Assembly (NCBI RefSeq): GCF_051014685.1
Contig: NC_135058.1
Coordinates: 11,844,811 to 11,908,810 of the forward strand
DNA length: 64,000 nt
DNA from: Ptiloglossa arizonensis
Taxonomy: Eukaryota; Arthropoda; Insecta; Hymenoptera; Colletidae
Reading direction: 5' to 3'
In this document: one piece after another, positions 40,301 through 49,300 of the stretch
Numbering within the stretch: position 1 is the first letter of the stretch
Layout of the letters: each line of letters starts with the position of its first letter
Notes under the pieces: model-generated
Databases searched by the model: none
Told to the model about the DNA's origin: nothing
The model's input: only the letters and a program-made list of their open reading frames with translations
Translations under genes and position numbers: made by a program

Positions 40301-43300
40301 ATCACACCAGAGTGGTATATATGCATAACCACTTTGAACGCTTTCTCTGAAAACAGGTGAATATTTTCCATTAATACAAAATTACCTGTCTCGTAAACAG
40401 GGTCAAATAGGACATTCGTCTATACAATAATCTTTTATTTTATTTTCGTCACACAACACAATCTATTCGATACGCTGTGCATTAGTACTTAAAGACAATC
40501 TATAGTAAACGAAAGTAATAATAATAATTCAAACGCAACCCATTTGAATTCAAAGAACTAAAAACAACGCACCAAAAAGAAAACAAAAAAGAAACGAACA
40601 AACAAATTCGAAAGTGAGTTACACTGGTACCGTGCAATATTCTCGACCGAGTGGAATTTTTACCGAAGCCAGTATTTACAGAGTCGCGTTAGTCACGGTC
40701 GCCAGCGAGAACCTGTATTTAATATCAAATTTTCGAAAAGTGCATAGATCTCTTTCGCTATCAGAGAAAGACATCGTTAATATCGATTATACCTGGCTCG
40801 GTGCGCTATTAAAAGGCTAAACTAAGATCCACGGTATCCATTATACGTCCGACAACGGATATATTTGAATTTACGAGAAGGCTTGTTAGTACTGATCCAC
40901 TTTGGTCGGACTAGGTCGAAACTGTTGGTGACAAATACATGGCCGTGAGCGGATTACCGGAACCATGTCGTTGCCATGCACGATGCATCGCTCGCCTAGC
41001 ACTGGATATGATGGATTTAGCTGCAGACGAAGTGCAGATCGATGGCGAGCCTGTGGTAAGTCACCGTGTTCTTTTTTTTCCTCTCTCGCGCGGTCGTTCC
41101 CGAACTTCAATTTCGAACTTTCGCGGAGAATCTCGATAGACGACATCGATCGTCCTCGGGGACTATTACCGGATGGAACTTTCGCGAATTTAAATTTCCG
41201 ACAAATAGTAATTTCGAGAACTCGATGAGAAAAAGTTCGCCAATATTTTACGAGGTATTAGTTGTAACGAAATCAGAATGCAGGAAAAATGTTCGTTCCG
41301 TCGACTTTTACGCCGCGCGCCATTTTTGTCGGTAAAATACTTCCCCTCGCTTAAGCCGTGGCTATTCAACTCGGAACTGGGCCGAGCAAACTTTATTTCT
41401 TACGTTGCTAACTACTATTATTAGTATTATTATATTTTCTTCTGAATTTTTCCATACCACGTTCTCGGTACAATCTAAAATCGTCAGACGTCAGCCACAC
41501 TTTGCGAATTTCTACTAACAGAACAATAATACATTTCGAAAAAATCAATCGGTTAAAATTCAATATATTCAAACGCGCCGAAACTTCGCCGTTAAGAAAG
41601 TCGTCTACGCTTCAAGACAAACGTTGATACGAACTTTCTAAGCCACACTTCAGCTTCGACACACTCTTCCTCGCTAAATGAACAAATTAGAGTTCTTCCT
41701 ATGTAAAATTTCCTCGCGTTGTTCGTTCTCGAGAAACGTTGATCTTCCAGGTTCCGACGAAATGCACGAATACGGTGAAATTGAAATTAACGATAATCGC
41801 GTATTCGCGTAGACTCGGGGACCGGAAGCTCGCGTAATCGAACACGCAACTCGGGGAAACGGGGCGAGAATTACCACGAAAAACATTGGACGTCCCGGTA
41901 CTTTCGACTGTAGTTTTCACTCGGTGCGCGCGGCGTGCATCGACGATCGGCCGCATTCGATTATCCGTAAAAAGAGTCTTGTTCTTCTTCCTGAATACGG
42001 TCTTCCTGTTCGTACGCGAAAGCTTCCGCCGGCAGCGTTAACGCGGCCGACGTGAGGTGACTGCGTACGGGACGTTTATAAGACGATCCCGCCAGTGATA
42101 CCGTGTCGCGAACTCTTTCGCAGAAAATCACCATCGGGATCCACAGCGGCGAGGTCGTAACTGGAGTAATTGGCCACCGTATGCCTCGTTACTGCTTGTT
42201 TGGAAACACGGTGAACCTCACCAGCCGCACCGAGACCACCGGCGAACCTGGAAAAATAAACGTCTCGGAGGACGCGTACAGGTACAAATTATATTTCGTA
42301 CGAGATTATCGTCCTCGTGGTCGTGGTCGTGGTCTTGGTCTTGGTCGTCGTCGTCGTTCGCCCTCTTACTTTTGCCATTCTCTCGGTAAAAGTCGACGTC
42401 GAATCTTGGCGCAGGGAACGCACGTGCAACGCGATCGTAATCTCGCCAATGGATCGCTTAATGATACAGGATGCATTTTTGATCGACGAGATCCACTTTA
42501 CGGGGATATTCGGCGCCCGAGAACAATAAAACGAGCACGGTAACGTCGTCGTACAGTACCAATCCACGATCTCCGTTTGACCTTGTTTTCGAATCGCCGC
42601 CGTTTTCCCGCTCCTTTCGGTTCCTTTTTGGCAAAGCGACGCGATGTTTACTAATAACGTTACGCGGTGACTCGGTGCGCGTAAAAAGATCAATAATCGG
42701 TCGTCCTTGCGGCGACACGAAGAATGGTCATTTCACGGACTTAATGTACCCACGGATAAGCAGATACAAGTAGGTCGAACGGAAATATTGCCGCGAGTTC
42801 GGAATAACATCGGATATATTGCGCCGAGCGGGTACTTTTTATTTCTTTTTTTTTTTTTTCATCGCTCGAAAACGAATCGGTTCCCAAGGTCGTTCGCGCC
42901 GATAAAGATACACCTCGCGCCATTTTCATTTTTCGTGTCACGAAAAGAGTATCTCGAGAATTTATCGACGTTGAACGCGTGGACGACGAGGGGTCGATGG
43001 TGATCGAGAGATTCGTTAGAGAGGAATTTCTTGGGGCTGGATAAGTGCAAAAAAAGGAAAAATCGATAAAAGATTCTCTTTTATCATTTTAATAGCTTCG
43101 AAATCTTGCAAACCATTACCCAGAGAAGAAGTGATTTCACCGTACAGAAATAATAAAAATATATCAATTTTTACGGTCCTGTTTTCCAATCGGTACGCTC
43201 CGTTCAATTTACGTTTCAATTGCTTCGTGATAATTAATTCGTTACATTAATTCCCTCGTAAAGTGAAAATTCACGATACGGATTCCACAATGGCGATGAA

Positions 43301-46300
43301 ACGTTAAAGCGTCCTTTATACCGAACACGCGTCTCGAGTTGGTAACGCAAGCCTGCTAATCGTGTCCAGTAGCATTATCGTGACAATGAATTGTTTAGAG
43401 TAGGGTAATTCAATTACACGAGCCAACTCAGGAAAACCCCTGGCGGAACTGCAAATGGACATCCCTCTGGGAAATTAGTCGAACACTCGCGAAGTGGGGG
43501 AAGAGGTAAAATTTAATGCAAAACGACATTCATATCGATGCAATTATAATCCCCGTCGGCCGATCTCCTGAGTATTTTACCAACGCCACTGTTTGTTGCG
43601 AGAGCCATCACCTTTTGATTGACAGTTCGATCGTTGAATTCATTAAACGTCTGCGGAGAATCGTATAAAATATTGAATATCGAATTTATTACCCGGTGCG
43701 TCAAGTGTCTCGTCGGATTTATACGCTGGGTGCCAGCAATTAATTCTGGTCAGCTCCCGTTTCGATTAACTTTGTCGCAATATTTCATAATAATTGCACA
43801 CCTTCGTATAGAGGAGCATCGAAGCAGCGAAAGAGTGATAAAAAATGTAACTTTCTAACGAAGGCGCAGGATCCATTATTCGAGGAAACGTACGGTTAAA
43901 AAATGTTGGACGATATATTCGAAATTTTGTCGTACGTACCGAGAACACTGTAGAATGTTGTTTACGGAAGTGTAGGTGTTCCCTAACGAACGAAAAACGA
44001 GCCGATAGGTGTAAAATAGAACTCGAACGAAGTTACACGTAACGGTGGATTCCCAAGACGGTTGCTTAACTTTTCTTCGGAAGCAGAGGATAGTTGAAAC
44101 CTTGTTAAAATGTAGCAAGAACGATGAAAAGTACTGTCCACTGTTTCCGTGAAAGTTCCAACTCCGTGGAGATGTTCTCGCGACACATACTTATGCGAAA
44201 AGACACGCTTCGCGGAAACTCGAAGCGCTTCGGTATTCACGCGAAGCGAATTCCGTGATTCGAGAAAGAGTTTCTCTGATTCCCAGCATTCATTAGCTGG
44301 AGGATATTACAGTGTACAATTATCGCGGACCTATTGAACCTGACTTTCCCCTAACCTCGCTCAGGTCGTCCTCAACCTATTCAATCCGCGTAAAAACGTC
44401 CTGTTCGATTGCAATCGAGGCTGAAGATGAAACCTGCCGCGACTACGTCGATTTATTCGTTTTGGAAAATTTCGTGTATTCGATTGTTTCGCGTTTCGAT
44501 GGCCCGTCGTGTAAATTTTCATTGTCGAACGTTCGCCATTTGTTGAATTATAACCCCGTCATCGAACCGGATGACCCGTATCAAGCGTCTCGATATAAAT
44601 CCTCACGGACGTTTCTTTCTTCGTATCGTAAACCCGGAGCGGAATTTCACGTATAAACCGGGGAAAGTCGATACATCTGTGACGAAATTTATGGGGTTGG
44701 CTGTGTTCGTCCGGCTCGGACTCGATCAGCCGCTACGTCGACTTATACAACCTTCGAAACGCTGACAAAAGAAATTGCAGTGAAAAGTTATGGACGACTT
44801 TAAGACACTTTAGAGCAATGCTTTCAGCTCGTGTGTGCACTTCGCGCGACGGAACTTCGAAACTTGATTCCGTTCGATCGTGTAAACCGATTCATCGAGT
44901 TTCGATACCGACACCGAACAACTTGGAGTGTATTCCAGAATCAATCCAGACTTTCGGAACTGCAGACGTCTCTTCGTATCTATAAATAATAATTGATCGT
45001 GCGTAATTCATTAGCATTTTACAGAGAGATATCGGTAGATCGAAAGATTAGATCATTCGTGAATTATCCGCTTATTGGTTAACGAAATGAATGTATAATA
45101 ATTCGGAACGAGAATTCTGATTTATTTGAATAATTACAATCATGAATAATTATCAATGCGAATGTTGCACGTGTAATCATTCCGAAAGATATTTTCAATA
45201 ATTTATATACTTAATCGTTCGTCAGGATTATTATTCAAAATTAATATCGATTCCTGTTATTAAGGTATTAAGAGAAGGTATACGAAATATTTTAATTTTT
45301 AAGAGCAGAATCTATATTTCGGTTTTGAAGTAATCAGAAATTATACAAATATCTATACCATGTGTCAGATAATTTTATCGATAGCGTAAAATATAGTTTC
45401 TCGTATTATACAGATGAGGTGTATATACTTCGTTTACGAAATCTCCATTCGAAATAACCTCGATCCAGTGATATCTCTCTATGAAATTTTATCGATAACT
45501 TCGACAGTACCCTTCAAACATCGTACACTAGATTATCATCGATAGCTTTCGAAATAAATCCGTCTATAGATAAATACGAGTCACCCTGTATAAACGTTTC
45601 CCCACAAATACCTTCGCAACCTTCTTTAAAAATCCGAAACGCGTCGTCATTCTCACAAAAAACAAGATGTCGATTCTCCACACTCCTGACTCCTTGCGCA
45701 AACCACATCGAATCAACGTAAAACCAAACACGAACACATACACGATCAGTCTCAAGAGACTCTAAGTGATCCCCGGTGAAGCCCAGTATCTACATCTCTA
45801 CCAGTACGTATACCACTCTGAATACAATAGAGTTTACCAGTACGCGTACCAGTACAGAGACGTAGACTCCCTGTGTATCACCTCGCTAGAGCAAATCTCG
45901 AGAATCGTCGAAACGAACGACAAAGACACAAGTGCGTGTATCAGTCGGAGAGTATGTCCAGGTAGTCCTTGAGCGACACCGGGATCTGGAGAGTCTGTAT
46001 CCCATGAGGCAGAGCCCAATTCTCGAAGAGTATACCTCTGATGCGACAACGACACAGGTGTCTCAATTCGGGTGGGTTCAGTCCGCTCCTCTCGGGTGGC
46101 ACCAGTTTCCTTTCCACCAGGTTTGGGTACTGTTCGTAGAGGGAGACGCTGAAGACACCGCTCTGATCGGCTATGTGAGTGGGCGTCCTCACGAAACAGG
46201 TGGTCACGGTTCTCAACACCAATCTGAGACACAAGAGCAGGTGTTCCGGGTAGACGATCTCCTGTTGGCCTGGCTGAGCGTCGTACTCGCTCAGCCTCGT

Positions 46301-49300
46301 GAGAAGCATCTCCAATGGAGAGGGAGCAAGGTTCTCAGCCTCCACGGAGGCTCCGTAACGCAGCATTACGAGAAGTATATCCGGTGAACCGTGTTGGATG
46401 GCCACCCTCAAGGGCCACGCCTGACCATAGGATTCCATGGGTACGTCGATCAGGCGTCTCTTCTTCGCGGAAGCCTCGCACCTGTACTCGAGGCGTCCGA
46501 CCGTTGCGTGATGGAGGAAGTACATCAACGCGTGGATGTTCTCCTCGCGGTCCTCGAAGTCGCTCTTCCAACCGGAGAGGAAGTGGGTCACCCGTGTGCC
46601 AAAGATGGCGCCCACCAGTATACGCTCGAACGTTTTCTCGCAGTAAAAGATGTCGTTGAGCAGCCGCGAGACGATCTCGTTGTTCTCCAGGTTCCAATCG
46701 TAGCAGAGCTTCGCCGCCACGTACAGAACGTTGTGGAACTTGCCCAGCATGCAAACGTAACCGTTCTCCATCATCGCGATGTTGTGGTAACGCAAGGCGG
46801 ACATCACTATCCTCTCGCAGACGTCCTGCTTATCCAGGTTCTCCGCTGTAAATTGAACACAATTTGTATATCTAGGATCGTTTGATTTTATCGATAGATA
46901 GTAGAGATCTATAGCGATTCCCAGTTTGGAGCAATTCTATACCCCGGATTCGTGAACTGAAATACTTCCCATCTGTTTTTATTGTGTTTCATTTTGTAGA
47001 ATTGTAGGTAGTTCGGTACGGCTAGATTCTGTTGCTTGAATGCGGGAACTATTGTACGAGTGGACGGTGAATTATTGAATTGTTAGAATTTAATTCGATT
47101 ATAAATTCTTGGAACTCGATGCAATTAACGTAGTGGAAGTTCCTGAACTTGCAAACTCTACGAGGGACGTACAGTAATTATTGTCATTGATGTAGATGAT
47201 CAAAAATTGATCTTTTTTGTTCAAAATTTATACGATCTACCTACTTTGAATAATCTACTATTTATCGTTCTACTATTGTTCAACTCTGAATACAAAAATT
47301 ACGTTACTCTCTTTCTAGATACGTTAAAGAAAATATCGTGGAATTCTACGTGTTTTCGAACCACGGAGAAGTTCCCCGAGATATCGAGGACGAGAATAGA
47401 AACGTGTATATCGACAGCTTCGGGCATTTCTTCCAATGTTTTGAAATTTTACTAACCAATATCAGGAGAATTGTTCGCGATGGAAGACCGATACGTTTCA
47501 GGGTTCGGTTTCTCGACATCGCCGTCTCGCGCCGTAAATTGAAAATAAGAAAACGAAAAAGTTTACGGAATTTGAAACAGGGTAGCGTGTAACACCTACA
47601 CGGGTGAATCGAAGGGGAAACGAAGTCTATGGGCCCATGAAAACGTACGACGAGACGTCGGTACGTGTTCGACGATAACGGAATGCGAACGTACGCGTAC
47701 AACCGTGTAGATCGGTCGACGACATAGACGACTTTTTCTTTCGCGATACTTTCGATCGCGCCGTTTTACATAATTTTTTTAAAGAAAGCAAAATCATACG
47801 GGACGACGATGCACAAGGTTTCTCCCGCGTATAACATTACACGGTGATCACTTTCCTTCCGCTATTCCCGATCGAGTCACTTTCATGGTCGCACAATAGA
47901 ATTTCTAGCGGGTCGCTGGACGAACCTGGCGGCCACTGAATCGGAAAAATCTATACAAGCGCGTCGAAACTGCCCCGGAACTTCAATCCGAGCCGTCCGC
48001 TTCCCGAAACCCCATTATCTCCACGGTGAGCGCGTATATTCTCCAACGATCGATAATTTTCGATTTCTCATCATTTCCAGCGCGCAGTAAATTGAACTTG
48101 ATAGCCGATTCGAGCAATCCTTTAAGCATTGAATATTCCTTCAAAATGTCTAGAAAGGATACGAAACGTCTACAATTATTTAACGAAAAGAAAACGAAAT
48201 TGTACGGCAAGTGAGAAAGGAGTTGAACACAGAGCGAGGTTTCCTAATTTAATCCAATTTATGAACTAACTATGGATCTCGGATAACGTACGAACGAACT
48301 AAATTCAATGAACACTATAAAATGCGAGATCGTACGAGAATCCTCAGTGTCTTATTTCACGACGAAATCACGCCAAATGAGAAACTCGGAAAATACAGAG
48401 AAGGATTACTCGGATTGTTCGGCAGACTTGCCCCGTTTATTGCGATACGATGCTACATTTCTTTCAAAAGAAGATTAAATTCGAAGCTACTATATTAATA
48501 TTTTATTCTCGGTGGAAATCATTCTCCTTCTGTATTTCCTTTTCATTTCATATCGTTTAATAGTACAATGAGACAATTGACAACAATACGATAAAACGAT
48601 CTCGTGTTTTGTATCCCCGCGTAACGTTCTTCGGAGTGATCGTAAGGTGAACTAATTAAGTCACTCTTCTCTTGCTTCCGTTGATGTTGCACACGCGCGA
48701 ACCGTTCGATTTTAATCGCAGAAAAATTTAACCTTTACCTTACGTAACTATCTAATCTCGTCTTTTTTTTTCTCTCGTAATTGTAGATGTACCGTATCAC
48801 CGAGGACGTCTCGAATAAATCTTGGACGCCCCGAGGGATTGCTCGAACGTAGTTAAACAAACTGTTAACTTTAATTTTGTAATCCGTCTCGATCGTTCGG
48901 GGCGCGCGCGAGCCATAAAAGGCGGGGATTTCGTAAGCGGGAGATTATTACCTTTCGCGCAGCTATTTATCACGTCCGAGAAGTAGCCGACCAGCTCGCG
49001 ACGTTTGTATCGCGAGGCCAGGCAACTGCGCTCCATTTCAGAGAACAGCTTGTCGAAGTAGCAGTCTATCAACACTTCCATCTCCTCTGAATCGGATAGA
49101 AACGTTCGGGGCGAGCGACATGCACTAATTTCGCGTCGTGAACGATCTCGTCGGGACGAGTCAGCGAACCGTTGTTGTTCACCAACGAATAGGCTGGGCC
49201 ACCAGGAACAACCAGAGGGAGTAAACCAGGGAGGGTTAATTCGATTAGACTTTAAATAAGTATTTCGATGGCTTCTCTGCGCGTCCCCTTCGCGGGGTGC

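Larger units (their letters stand above)
36787..40914 (+). other. sGC beta-1 intron 11 (4.1 kb)
   Basis: It contains a mariner transposase relic near 37823-38110 and a repeat copy near 39990-40120. A run of TTCTTAGAT-like words occurs near 38462-38565. Nothing else was recognised. Confidence 0.65.

Noticed and set aside
45932..46885. Plus-strand frames of 114-164 codons opposite the SOCS-box exon
   Set aside because: They are mirror frames of the ASB17-like exon, which has recognisable domains and matching splice phases.
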